Assembly (NCBI GenBank): GCA_905480445.1
Contig: CAJQQJ010000280.1
Coordinates: forward strand, 1-31,541
From: an uncultured Alphaproteobacteria bacterium
GTDB taxonomy: Bacteria; Pseudomonadota; Alphaproteobacteria; UBA7985; CAJQQZ01
Direction of reading: 5' to 3'
Length of the DNA: 31,541 nucleotides
The notes under the pieces were generated by a model that did not search any database, was not told the DNA's origin, and saw nothing but the letters and a program-made list of their open reading frames with translations. Position 1 is the stretch's first letter, and every line of letters begins with the position of its first letter. Shown piece after piece: positions 1-8,321 of this stretch. Both the position numbers and the translations under genes were made by a program.

Positions 1-1
1 A

Positions 2-1612
2 GAAATGGATCGCAACGATATTGACCGCGTTGTGAAGGCTTACGGCGAAGCGGCGAAACGATGTAAAGAAGGTGGCCTTGATGGCTTGGAAACAGTCGCT
101 GGTGGCCACCTTATTGGACAGTTCTTTTCACGAGATACCAATCACAGAACGGATGAATTCGGTGGCTCTATTCAAAACCGAGCCCGCTTTGCTTTGATGG
201 TTTACGAGGAAATGCGTCGCCAAGTCGGTGACGATTTTCTGATGGGGATCCGTCTATCACTCAATGAAGGAGACGCCGCACTTACCTTTGAAGAAGCCTT
301 AGAGATAGCCTCGATCCTACGCGACGAAGGTGCGGTGAACTTCTTTAACTGTAACATGGGACGAATGGATACAGAACTTGCTTTGGCAGAATACAATATG
401 CCTGGCATGACACGCCACCTAGCGCCTTTTGTCGATCAAGTAGGTCTTTTCAAAAAGGAGATCGGTTTGCCGGTTTTCCATGCCGCTCGGATTACCGATG
501 TTGCTAATGCCAGGAGGGCCGTGAAAGAAGGCTTGCTGGATATGGTGGCCATGACAAGGGCTCACATTGCTGACCCCCAAATCGTTGCAAAAATCGAACG
601 AGGGGACGAAGACCGTATTCGGCCTTGCATCGGGATGTCCCACTGTATGCACAAGAAAATTCACTGTGTTCATAACCCTGCAACAGGCCGCGAAACAGCA
701 TTGCCACAAGTGGTCGAGAAGTCAGATCAGCCCGGTAAAAAAGTGATTATTGTTGGCGGTGGACCAGCAGGTCTGGAAGCTGCACGTGTTGCGGCTGAGC
801 GAGGACATCAGGTTACTCTTTACGAGGCCGCTGCCAAGTTGGGCGGCCAGTTGTTGATTGCGGCCAAAGCCTCTTGGCGCAATGATCTGATCTCCTTAGT
901 TGATTGGCGCATAAGTGAACTAGAGCACCTAGGTGTTGATGTTCGGCTTAATCACTTTGTGGAGCCTTCTGACCTAGAGAATTCTGATGTTGACGTCATT
1001 TTGATAGCAACAGGCGGTGTACCGAGAACGCTTCCATTTGAAGGCTCAGAATTCTGCCTAAGCACTTGGGACCTGCTTAACGGTGATGTACAACCCGCCT
1101 CAAGAATTTTAGTCTACGACGGGACTGGTCGCCACGAGGCTGCCTCTACCACCGATCATCTCTCTCGCCAAGGCGCTGAAGTGCTCTACGCCTCGATTGA
1201 CCCCAACGTTGGTGGGGAACTTGGTTACGCTGAGCGGCCCATTTACCGCAAGAGGTTCTACCAGCAAGGCGTGGTTACGTTACCAGACGTGAAACTATCT
1301 TCAGTCCAAAAAAATGGGAACTTGCTAACGGTTGAATTGGTTAATGATCTCTCAGGACAGATAACCAGCCATTCGGTTGATCAAGTTGTTGTCGAAGTTG
1401 GGACGGTCCCTAACGATGAACTCTTCAAAGAACTGAAGAGCAGATCAAGCAACAGGGGGATTACGAATATCGAAGATCTGTTGGCTTCACGGCCACAAAG
1501 TTTGGCAACCGGGCAACAGGGGCCTCAATTGCATTTGCTCGGCGACGCTGTATCAAGCCGGTCGCTCCACGCCGCTATCCTAGACGCCTACCGAATAGCC
1601 GTCGCACTCTAG
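2..1612 (+). CDS. NADH:flavin oxidoreductase / amine demethylase, 3' part (5' end outside window)
   Basis: This is the C-terminal part of a two-module flavoenzyme of the trimethylamine dehydrogenase / 2,4-dienoyl-CoA reductase / N-methylproline demethylase group. The reading frame is open from the first bases, and the protein starts in the middle of the OYE-type TIM barrel, so roughly 130-150 N-terminal residues appear to lie upstream. Residues 23-60 carry the OYE signature, including GGHLIGQF, the N-HRTDEFGGS segment and the NR-RF pair. A cysteine cluster follows near residues 207-221 (RPCIGMSHC, then HCVHNPATGRE). The C-terminal half is an FAD/NAD-binding module opening with VIIVGGGPAGLEAA near residue 250. 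By family, it would oxidatively remove an N-methyl group or reduce an enoate. With MttB and FAD-GcvT enzymes downstream, N-demethylation is the more likely role. The substrate cannot be named. Its stop overlaps that of the convergent MBL gene. Confidence 0.85.
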   Translation, partial: EMDRNDIDRVVKAYGEAAKRCKEGGLDGLETVAGGHLIGQFFSRDTNHRTDEFGGSIQNRARFALMVYEEMRRQVGDDFLMGIRLSLNEGDAALTFEEALEIASILRDEGAVNFFNCNMGRMDTELALAEYNMPGMTRHLAPFVDQVGLFKKEIGLPVFHAARITDVANARRAVKEGLLDMVAMTRAHIADPQIVAKIERGDEDRIRPCIGMSHCMHKKIHCVHNPATGRETALPQVVEKSDQPGKKVIIVGGGPAGLEAARVAAERGHQVTLYEAAAKLGGQLLIAAKASWRNDLISLVDWRISELEHLGVDVRLNHFVEPSDLENSDVDVILIATGGVPRTLPFEGSEFCLSTWDLLNGDVQPASRILVYDGTGRHEAASTTDHLSRQGAEVLYASIDPNVGGELGYAERPIYRKRFYQQGVVTLPDVKLSSVQKNGNLLTVELVNDLSGQITSHSVDQVVVEVGTVPNDELFKELKSRSSNRGITNIEDLLASRPQSLATGQQGPQLHLLGDAVSSRSLHAAILDAYRIAVAL

Positions 1613-2382
1613 AGCTCAATTAAGGAACCTGCACCTGGGCGGTCATAACCCAAGGCGGTTTGAAACTTTGCTTGTATGTCGAAGTCAATGCAATGAACTG
1701 GGAAGAGATGGGCGGGTTTTTCACGGCGGAAGTAGTCTATGGTCTCTTCAACAGGTGGCTCTTCCGCATGCATCAGATGGAAACCGCCAATCACTGCATA
1801 CAGCGCTTGTCCGGTTATTGCTTTTGCAGCTTCGCAGATATTACAGATACCTGAGTGAGAGCAGCCTGAGACAACCACTGCTCCTTGTTCTGTTTTGAAG
1901 GCAAGGGCGGTGTCGTCCTCCATCGGGTCGTCAAAGAAACAGCCCTTTTCAAAGGCTGTAACACGTGGAATTTCACCAAGAAAAAAGGCGCCCCTTGTAA
2001 ACTCTACAGCTTCAGACGTTTTGATTAGATCAAAGTCGTCAACCAACCTTTTTCGTATGGCTGCGTAATCAGCATGGAGTTGTTCATCGTCACTTTTGTA
2101 GCGCGCTGTCATGACTCTGGGATGAAGCAAAATCTTCTTCTTGTCTTGGAAGGGATGAAAGAGCAGCCCTCGCGTATGATCTCTATGAAAATGAGATAAG
2201 GCAATAAAGTCAGCCTCCTCTAGATTGATACCAGCATGATCGGCATTGCGGCAGTAGACGTCTGAGTATCCCGTATCGAATAGGACCTTTTTGTCGTTGT
2301 ATTCTATCCAGGCCGAAAAACCCCATTCGGCCAACCAAACCATGTCGGAAGCCAAGTTCTCTGTTAGCAATCTAATTTTCAT
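1609..2382 (-). CDS. MBL-fold metallo-hydrolase, dihydropterin synthase-like (COG1237-type)
   Basis: This is a 257-residue metallo-beta-lactamase-fold protein. The metal-binding motif is SHFHRDH, with H64, H66, D68 and H69. Further conserved elements are FDTGYS near residue 35, GCSHSGICNICE in the C-terminal half and IGGFHL near residue 200. This layout matches the family annotated as 7,8-dihydropterin-6-yl-methyl-4-(beta-D-ribofuranosyl)aminobenzene-5'-phosphate synthase-like. Few members have a proven reaction, so hydrolysis of a small metabolite is as far as one can go. No signal peptide is visible, so it should be cytoplasmic. It is the only minus-strand gene within the catabolic block. 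It is divergent from the aminotransferase (59 bases between starts) and its stop overlaps that of the upstream demethylase by four bases. The start has only a weak ribosome-binding site. Confidence 0.85.
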   Translation of the reverse strand: MKIRLLTENLASDMVWLAEWGFSAWIEYNDKKVLFDTGYSDVYCRNADHAGINLEEADFIALSHFHRDHTRGLLFHPFQDKKKILLHPRVMTARYKSDDEQLHADYAAIRKRLVDDFDLIKTSEAVEFTRGAFFLGEIPRVTAFEKGCFFDDPMEDDTALAFKTEQGAVVVSGCSHSGICNICEAAKAITGQALYAVIGGFHLMHAEEPPVEETIDYFRREKPAHLFPVHCIDFDIQAKFQTALGYDRPGAGSLIEL

Positions 2383-2441
2383 CGTTTCATCTATCCCATC
2401 TGAGACTTGATATCAGCTCTGTTCCGATCTACCCATTCCTC

Positions 2442-3845
2442 ATGTCTTTAGAAACGCAAGTCAATAGCCAGCACAACGGTGTCAGTCCTGACGACATCCG
2501 TGCTTGGGATAACGAACATTTTGTCCACCCATGGAACGGCGTCGGCGGTGAAAACCCTGACCGCACGATTGTTTCCAGAGGAGAAGGTATCCACCTGATT
2601 GGGCCAGACGGTAAACGCTACATCGATGGCCCAGGCGGCATGTGGTGCGTTCAAATTGGTTACGGCAATCAAGAAATGGCTGACGCTATTGCGGCACAAG
2701 CCTTGGCACTCCCTTACTTCAACCCCTTTGGTATGGCGGCTGAGCCAGCCTCTGTCCTATCCAAGAAACTTGCAGAGTTTGCGCCTGGTGACCTGAATAG
2801 GGTCTTTCTCACAAATGGTGGCTCAGAAGCGGTTGATACAGCGCTACGGTTTGTTCATTTTTACAACAACATCAAAGGGCGGCCCGAGAAGAAGCTGATT
2901 ATCGCTCGGGAGCGTGGCTACCATGGGTCGACCTATCTGGCCGCTTCGGTCTCCGGCAAGGCCCGCGATAAGTCCTTCATGGATACGGCGGATGACCTCG
3001 TTCGCTTTCTGCCAGATGTGAACCCTTACGTCCGCCCCAAAGACATGTCTGTTGAAGATTGGTGTGACGCTAAGATAGCTGATCTAGAAAGCGCCATTTT
3101 GGAAGCTGGCGCTGATAAAGTTGCCGCTTTCATCGCTGAGCCTTTGTTGGCGTCCGGCGGCGTAATCGTCCCACCTCCAGGCTATCACAAGCGTTGCTTG
3201 GAGACTTGCCGTAAGCATGATGTTCTCTACATCTCAGATGAGGTTGTAACTGGCTTTGGTCGCCTAGGACATTGGTTCGCTTCCGACCCTGTCTTTGATA
3301 TCGTCCCGGACATTATTACCTGCGCTAAAGGTTTGACCTCCGGTTACCAACCACTGGGTGCCGCAATCATTTCAGATCGTTTGATGAATGACATTGGCGA
3401 CCAGGAAGAGGACTATATTGCCACCTTCTCCAATGGTTTCACCTATTCCGGCCATCCTATTTGCTGTGCGGCGGCCCTGAAGAACATCGAAATTATGGAG
3501 CGCGATGGCCTACTCGAACACGTCAGGAATCTGACACCGCATTTCCAAGAACGCCTCAACGACCTCGTCCGCCATGATATCATAGGCAACGCTAGAGGTA
3601 TGGGGTTGGTTGGTTGTGTCGAGGGGATTGCCGCACCAGATCTGCCTGAGGAAAAGCGCCTAGCAATTGATAGTGATTTTGGCTACCGCGTAGACGCTAA
3701 ATGCGAAGAAATGGGCCTGATTGTGCGTCCGATCTTCAATCTCTGCGTCTTCTCTCCGCCTTTGATTATTAAGAAAGACGAAGTTGATCAACTCTTTGAC
3801 ATCTTGGACAAAGCAATCCAAGAAGTGCAAAGCGAGATGATGTAA
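2442..3845 (+). CDS. Class III PLP-dependent aminotransferase (omega-amine:pyruvate type)
   Basis: This 467-residue protein has the full fold of class III (omega) aminotransferases. It carries the small-domain start DGPGGMWCVQIGYGNQEMADAI, the cofactor loop TNGGSEAVDTALR near residue 125, ERGYHGST near 157, and SDEVVTGFGR with D266 to bind the pyridine nitrogen. The Schiff-base lysine is K296 in CAKGLTSGYQPLGA. Members move an amino group from a terminal amine or beta/gamma-amino acid to pyruvate or 2-oxoglutarate, and the subfamily resembles beta-alanine/taurine:pyruvate aminotransferases. In this cluster it could remove nitrogen once N-methyl groups are gone, but the substrate is not known. 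The ATG at 2442 fits the family's N-terminus but has no clear Shine-Dalgarno. A 61-base gap separates it from the ammonia-lyase gene. Confidence 0.92.
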   Translation: MSLETQVNSQHNGVSPDDIRAWDNEHFVHPWNGVGGENPDRTIVSRGEGIHLIGPDGKRYIDGPGGMWCVQIGYGNQEMADAIAAQALALPYFNPFGMAAEPASVLSKKLAEFAPGDLNRVFLTNGGSEAVDTALRFVHFYNNIKGRPEKKLIIARERGYHGSTYLAASVSGKARDKSFMDTADDLVRFLPDVNPYVRPKDMSVEDWCDAKIADLESAILEAGADKVAAFIAEPLLASGGVIVPPPGYHKRCLETCRKHDVLYISDEVVTGFGRLGHWFASDPVFDIVPDIITCAKGLTSGYQPLGAAIISDRLMNDIGDQEEDYIATFSNGFTYSGHPICCAAALKNIEIMERDGLLEHVRNLTPHFQERLNDLVRHDIIGNARGMGLVGCVEGIAAPDLPEEKRLAIDSDFGYRVDAKCEEMGLIVRPIFNLCVFSPPLIIKKDEVDQLFDILDKAIQEVQSEMM

Positions 3846-3862
3846 AGCTGTTGTCTTTTGGG

Positions 3863-3894
3863 AAGGGGGTTGTTAGTTAGGCGATCCCTTTTTT
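3863..3894 (+). terminator. Weak hairpin plus T-tract between aminotransferase and ammonia-lyase genes
   Basis: AAGGG at 3863-3867 can pair with CCCTT at 3886-3890 across an 18-base loop, and a run of Ts follows. The stem is short and the loop long. It is at best an inefficient terminator or attenuator, and may be chance. Confidence 0.3.
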
Positions 3895-3906
3895 GATTGA
3901 GTAATC

Positions 3907-5154
3907 ATGTCAGCTTTCCTTCAATCCGTGCGTCAGGCCAAGGCTGCTATGCAGTCCGTTTTAACGCCGACGCCTTTAGTCGAGAACCTTCACCTTAGTC
4001 AGCGTTTTGGTTGCTCGGTTTCGTTGAAGCGAGAAGATCTTTCACCAGTACGATCTTACAAACTTCGCGGTGCCTACAACTTTTTCCGCAAAGCCCTGGC
4101 ACAGAATCCCGAGCTCGATCATTTCGTTTGTGCATCGGCTGGTAATCACGCTCAAGGCTTCGCTTGGGCTTGCGCTCATTTTGGCAAGCGAGGCACAATC
4201 TTCATGCCGACGACAACCCCTGCGCAGAAAATTATGAAGACTGAGGTTTTCGGCAAAGGACTGATCGATATTCAATTGGTCGGGGATATTTTTGACGAGT
4301 GTAATACGGCAGCAATCGAATTTTCTACAGCCGCTCAGGCGGCTTTCGTTCCACCTTTTGATCATGTGGATATCATTGAGGGCCAAGCCACAGTCGCCCT
4401 AGAGATGTTAGAGCAAGAACCAGCGATTGATATTCTCTTGCTACCGGTTGGCGGCGGTGGCTTGTCCGCTGGTGTCATTCAAGTTTTCGCCGATTTTTCG
4501 CCTTCTACAAAAATCATACTGGTCGAACCGGCAGAGGCAGCCTCGCTGCATGCTTCCCTGGAAGCAAGTGAAAGAATCAAGCTTGAAACCCTGTCTAATT
4601 TTGTTGATGGAGCGGCCGTTGCTCAAATTGGTAAGGCCAACTATCAAGTGCTAGCTGACCATGATCCAAACGCCATGGTTCTTGTGCCGGAAACACGCCT
4701 CTGCACAACTCTAATCGAAATGCTGAACGTAGAAGGCATCGTCCTTGAACCAGCAGGCGCCTTGACGGTCGATGCTTTGACGGATCTTGATCCAGATGAC
4801 ATGAAAGGCAAAAAAGTTGTTTGCTTGACTTCGGGCGGCAATTTCGATTTTGAACGTCTGCCTGAAGTGAAAGAGAAAGCTCTAAGGTACTCTGGCCTCA
4901 AAAAGTATTTCATCCTCCGCCTTCCACAGCGTCCCGGTGCCTTGAAGGATTTTCTCTCCTTGCTCGGACCAGAGGACGATATTTCACGTTTCGAGTATAT
5001 GAAAAAATCAGCGCGCAACTTTGGTACAATCCTTATTGGCCTTGAAACTGCTCACGCTGATAACTTCCCGGCTTTTGAAGATCGCATGACTGAGAACGGT
5101 TTCGGGTTTCAGGATATTACTGACAACGAGTTGCTAACAAACTTGATCGTCTAG
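3907..5154 (+). CDS. ilvA: Threonine ammonia-lyase (threonine dehydratase) with C-terminal ACT-like domain
   Basis: This PLP fold-type II lyase deaminates L-threonine to 2-oxobutanoate, the first step towards isoleucine; many members also accept serine. The 415-residue length matches the short IlvA form with one regulatory domain. TPTPLVENLHLS is near residue 20. The PLP lysine is K52 in RSYKLRGA, SAGNHAQGFAWA sits near 78, and the phosphate-binding glycine loop PVGGGGLSAG is near 180. From about residue 335 a ThrDaseC/ACT-like domain follows (YFILRLPQRPGALKDFL). That domain usually gives feedback control by isoleucine or valine. Placement in a catabolic block suggests it may instead, or also, remove nitrogen from a beta-hydroxy amino acid made by the pathway. 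That is inference; the sequence itself supports ordinary IlvA. Confidence 0.9.
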   Translation: MSAFLQSVRQAKAAMQSVLTPTPLVENLHLSQRFGCSVSLKREDLSPVRSYKLRGAYNFFRKALAQNPELDHFVCASAGNHAQGFAWACAHFGKRGTIFMPTTTPAQKIMKTEVFGKGLIDIQLVGDIFDECNTAAIEFSTAAQAAFVPPFDHVDIIEGQATVALEMLEQEPAIDILLLPVGGGGLSAGVIQVFADFSPSTKIILVEPAEAASLHASLEASERIKLETLSNFVDGAAVAQIGKANYQVLADHDPNAMVLVPETRLCTTLIEMLNVEGIVLEPAGALTVDALTDLDPDDMKGKKVVCLTSGGNFDFERLPEVKEKALRYSGLKKYFILRLPQRPGALKDFLSLLGPEDDISRFEYMKKSARNFGTILIGLETAHADNFPAFEDRMTENGFGFQDITDNELLTNLIV

Positions 5155-5231
5155 AGCCGCTTTTCCCTCTCGCTTTTTTCTGAAATCTTGCTTAACTGGC
5201 AAAAAGGAAAAGAACGCAATAGGGGGCGCTT

Positions 5232-6902
5232 ATGGCGTCAAGGTCTTACGATTACATTGTCGCCGGGGGCGGCTCGGCCGGTTGCACGTTGGCGGCCCGG
5301 TTGGCGGAAGAGGCCAACCTTTCGGTGTTGCTGCTGGAAGCAGGCGGCAATGGCAATTCTCTCTTTGCGCGCATGCCGGCTGGCAATGGTTTCATTCATG
5401 GTAACCCCAAGTTTGATTGGCTTTACAACTCCGTTCCGCAGGCTGGTTTAAATGGACGTCAGATCTACTACCCACGCGGTAAGGGCCTAGGCGGCTCCTC
5501 TTTGATGAACGGCATGATCTACATTCGAGGTCACGGTAGGGACTATGATAACTGGCGACAGCTGGGTCTACAGGGTTGGTCCTATGCTGACGTCTTGCCT
5601 TACTTCAAAAGGTCGGAAGGCTCCAGCCATCGTAGTGATGTTTTCCATGACCAAGTTGGCCCACTGAAAACCACGCCTGCGTCTAACTATGATGAAATCA
5701 ACCAACTCTTCGTTCAGGCCTGTGTTGAGGCAGGCGCTCGACACAACGATGATTTCAACGGCGCGGAGCAAGTAGGCACTGGCCGCTTTGATACCAAGGT
5801 TTTTCGTGGAGAACGGCTGTCAACGAACGTTACCTACCTCGCTAATCCACCCAAGAACCTGACTATTCAAACAGGTGCTTTTGTTCATCGTGTACTGACT
5901 GAAGGTAACAAAGCAGTTGGCGTCGTTTATTGGAATGGCAAACAGGAAGTCACTGTCAGAGCCTCACGTGAAACCATTCTAAGTCTGGGTGTTTTTGAGT
6001 CACCTAAAGCCCTAATGTTATCCGGAATTGGACCAGCCGATCATCTCCTCCAGCAGGGTATAAAGCCACTGCTTGATTTGCCGGGTGTTGGCGCGGACCT
6101 TCAGGATCATCCCAACATGCCTTTGCAATTTGGATTGGTTGACCCTGATCATTCCTACGCAAAGTATCAAAGGATTGATCAGGCTGTTTTACTTGGTCTG
6201 CGCTATTTGTTGTTAAAAAGTGGACCTGGCGCCTCTCCATTTTGGTCGGCTGCCCTCTTCCATTCCCTGCGCGATAGCGAGGTGCCTGAAACAGAGACTT
6301 TCTTTACACCAATGGTGGTCCGCGAAGATTCGGGTCAGGAGGGCTGGAACATATCATCTCTGTTGAACCTTGGTCGTAAGGCCTTGGCTCGAGGCAAAGT
6401 GGCGGCCCCTGGTGTGCAATTTGATATCAATATTCTTCAGCCCAAATCTAGGGGGTCTGTAAAGCTGGCTTCTGCAAATCCATCCGATCATCCTTTGATT
6501 GATCCAGGCTATCTCCATCCAAATGATCTGGATGATTTGGTCGCTGGTTTTCGCCACTTGCGCGAGGTCGCTCGCCAGCCTGCTTTCGAGGGCATTTTGA
6601 CTGAGGAGATCTCTCCTGGCAGTACGCTCACAAGTCAGAAAGATCTCCGTGAAGCCGTGAAGCGCGATGTCACCACTGGCCACCATCCTGTCTCCACCTG
6701 TCGGATGGGACCTGACCATGACAAGGGTGCCGTTTTGGATCAGGAACTAAGGGTTCGAGGGCTTGAAGGGCTGCGCGTTGTGGACTGCTCATCCTTTCCA
6801 AGCCAAATCAACGGCAACACAAATGCACCAGTTATCATGATGGCGGAAAAGGCAGCCGACATGATTCTTGGGCGAACACCTTTACCAGCGGCAGAAATTT
6901 AG
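5232..6902 (+). CDS. GMC-family FAD oxidoreductase (choline dehydrogenase-like)
   Basis: This 556-residue GMC oxidoreductase oxidises an alcohol to an aldehyde, or further, with FAD. The Rossmann motif GGGSAG lies at residues 12-17, followed by LLLEAGG near 36-42. The second GMC signature, PRGKGLGGSSLMNGMIYIRG, is near residues 79-98. The C-terminal active-site block is HPVSTCRMG with H485, and the distal GNTNAP segment carries N531; these match the His/Asn pair of choline oxidase and dehydrogenase. It resembles BetA, but the family also includes many alcohol dehydrogenases of other specificity. The only neighbour hint towards choline-like chemistry is the methylamine enzymes downstream. The next gene starts at the base after this stop, so translational coupling is likely. 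No membrane segment or signal peptide is evident. Confidence 0.9.
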   Translation: MASRSYDYIVAGGGSAGCTLAARLAEEANLSVLLLEAGGNGNSLFARMPAGNGFIHGNPKFDWLYNSVPQAGLNGRQIYYPRGKGLGGSSLMNGMIYIRGHGRDYDNWRQLGLQGWSYADVLPYFKRSEGSSHRSDVFHDQVGPLKTTPASNYDEINQLFVQACVEAGARHNDDFNGAEQVGTGRFDTKVFRGERLSTNVTYLANPPKNLTIQTGAFVHRVLTEGNKAVGVVYWNGKQEVTVRASRETILSLGVFESPKALMLSGIGPADHLLQQGIKPLLDLPGVGADLQDHPNMPLQFGLVDPDHSYAKYQRIDQAVLLGLRYLLLKSGPGASPFWSAALFHSLRDSEVPETETFFTPMVVREDSGQEGWNISSLLNLGRKALARGKVAAPGVQFDINILQPKSRGSVKLASANPSDHPLIDPGYLHPNDLDDLVAGFRHLREVARQPAFEGILTEEISPGSTLTSQKDLREAVKRDVTTGHHPVSTCRMGPDHDKGAVLDQELRVRGLEGLRVVDCSSFPSQINGNTNAPVIMMAEKAADMILGRTPLPAAEI

Positions 6903-8276
6903 ATGGTCAAAGCCATCGAAGCTTTTGCTAAATTTATCGCAACCAGCCCAAACTGGGCGAGTGAAGAAGTCCGTTCAGCAGTGCGTCCCGTCTTGATTGA
7001 TACGCTGGGTTGCCTAATGGTCGGCTCACGGCAACCAGTTTCAAAACGAACGCTTGCTGGGTTAACTGGTTTTGGCGAAGGGCGTTGCCGGGTCTATGGA
7101 ACGGGCATCGCTCTTCCTGCACCCTTTGCCGCCTTGGCGAACGGCACCGCCGCACATGCGCTGGAACTTGATGACTGGGAGGAGCCAGGAAACACGCATC
7201 CTTCGGCTGTTATTATCCCGGCCTTGCTGGCGACTGCAGAGAACTACGGCCAACCAATGACAGGATCTGATCTCATCGATGCTTACGTGGTTGGACTAGA
7301 AGCAACAGTTCGGATTGGTGAAGCGGTTAACTACGAACACTACAACCGTGGTTGGCATTCAACTGGCACGATTGCCGCGATCGGGGCCACGGCGGCTTGT
7401 GCGCGTTTGCTCGGATTGACGCAAGGTGAAGCCGGCCATGCTCTAGCAATTTCCATCAGCCAAGCAGTGGCTTATGTTTGCCAGTTCGGCACTGATGCTA
7501 AGGCACTGCAGGCGGGCTTAGGCGCTAAAGTCGCCGTTGTTGCCGCAGGGCTAGCAAAAGAAGGTCTGACAGGAAGCCCTAGCGCTTTAGATGGCCTGAA
7601 AGGTTTCGGTGAGCTAACCAGTGACGCCGCACTAGAAGATTGGGAGAAAGCCATGTCTAAGATAGCGGATCCGTTGGCAATCCTAGAACACGGCGTTGCT
7701 GTAAAAGCTTATCCCAACTGTGGCTATACCCACCGTCTGACCGACTGTGCACGTGAGATCTTTCATAGCGAGGGCTTTTCCGCTGATGAAGTCGTCAGCA
7801 TAAAGACCGCTCAGCCAGATTTTCACAATGCGATCCTAGTTAAGAAAACACCGGAAACATTAAGCGAAGCGCTTATGTCTGTGGAAATGTCGATTGCACT
7901 GGCGTTAACAAAAGGCACAGTAACTCTATCGGATTGGGAACAGGAGGTTTGGCGAGACCAAGACTTGTTACAGCTGATGGCTAAGATCTCGGTAGAACCC
8001 TTCCGGCCCATAAATCCCGAATTGAATTTCGACCCACTTCAGCCCGATAGGCTGGAGGTTGAATTGCAAGATGGCAGTGTGCTGATGGCCAGCTGCGCCT
8101 TTCCGTTAGGAGCACCGCAGAATCCTTTTACGGAAGAACAAGCGATGGAAAAGTTCTTAAACTTGCTTAACCAAGGGAACGAAGGGCCGTCGATGTTTGA
8201 TCAAGAATTGGTCGACCAATTGGCGTCTTGGGACCAAAGCGGCGATATAATTTCACTCCTTTGCCCGCTTGGTTGA
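6903..8276 (+). CDS. MmgE/PrpD family protein
   Basis: This is a 457-residue MmgE/PrpD protein. The family includes 2-methylcitrate dehydratase, cis-aconitate decarboxylase and iminodisuccinate epimerase. Recognisable parts are the N-terminal helical domain with DTLGCLMVGSRQP near residue 31, and NGTAAHALELDDWEEPGNTHPSAV in two stretches at residues 80-103. GWHSTGTIAAIGATAACARLLG lies near 150-171, and KAYPNCGYTHRLTDCA near 266. The AHALELDD and HPSA positions are family landmarks. Family membership does not fix the reaction, so dehydration, decarboxylation or epimerisation of a small polycarboxylate are all possible. The ATG at 6903 follows the GMC stop with no spacer, which points to co-translation and a shared pathway. 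It ends 45 bases before the ThDP enzyme. Confidence 0.88.
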   Translation: MVKAIEAFAKFIATSPNWASEEVRSAVRPVLIDTLGCLMVGSRQPVSKRTLAGLTGFGEGRCRVYGTGIALPAPFAALANGTAAHALELDDWEEPGNTHPSAVIIPALLATAENYGQPMTGSDLIDAYVVGLEATVRIGEAVNYEHYNRGWHSTGTIAAIGATAACARLLGLTQGEAGHALAISISQAVAYVCQFGTDAKALQAGLGAKVAVVAAGLAKEGLTGSPSALDGLKGFGELTSDAALEDWEKAMSKIADPLAILEHGVAVKAYPNCGYTHRLTDCAREIFHSEGFSADEVVSIKTAQPDFHNAILVKKTPETLSEALMSVEMSIALALTKGTVTLSDWEQEVWRDQDLLQLMAKISVEPFRPINPELNFDPLQPDRLEVELQDGSVLMASCAFPLGAPQNPFTEEQAMEKFLNLLNQGNEGPSMFDQELVDQLASWDQSGDIISLLCPLG

Positions 8277-8321
8277 GAGTGATAGGTTACAAAAAACGAA
8301 AGAAGAAACAGGCATAAGAAG

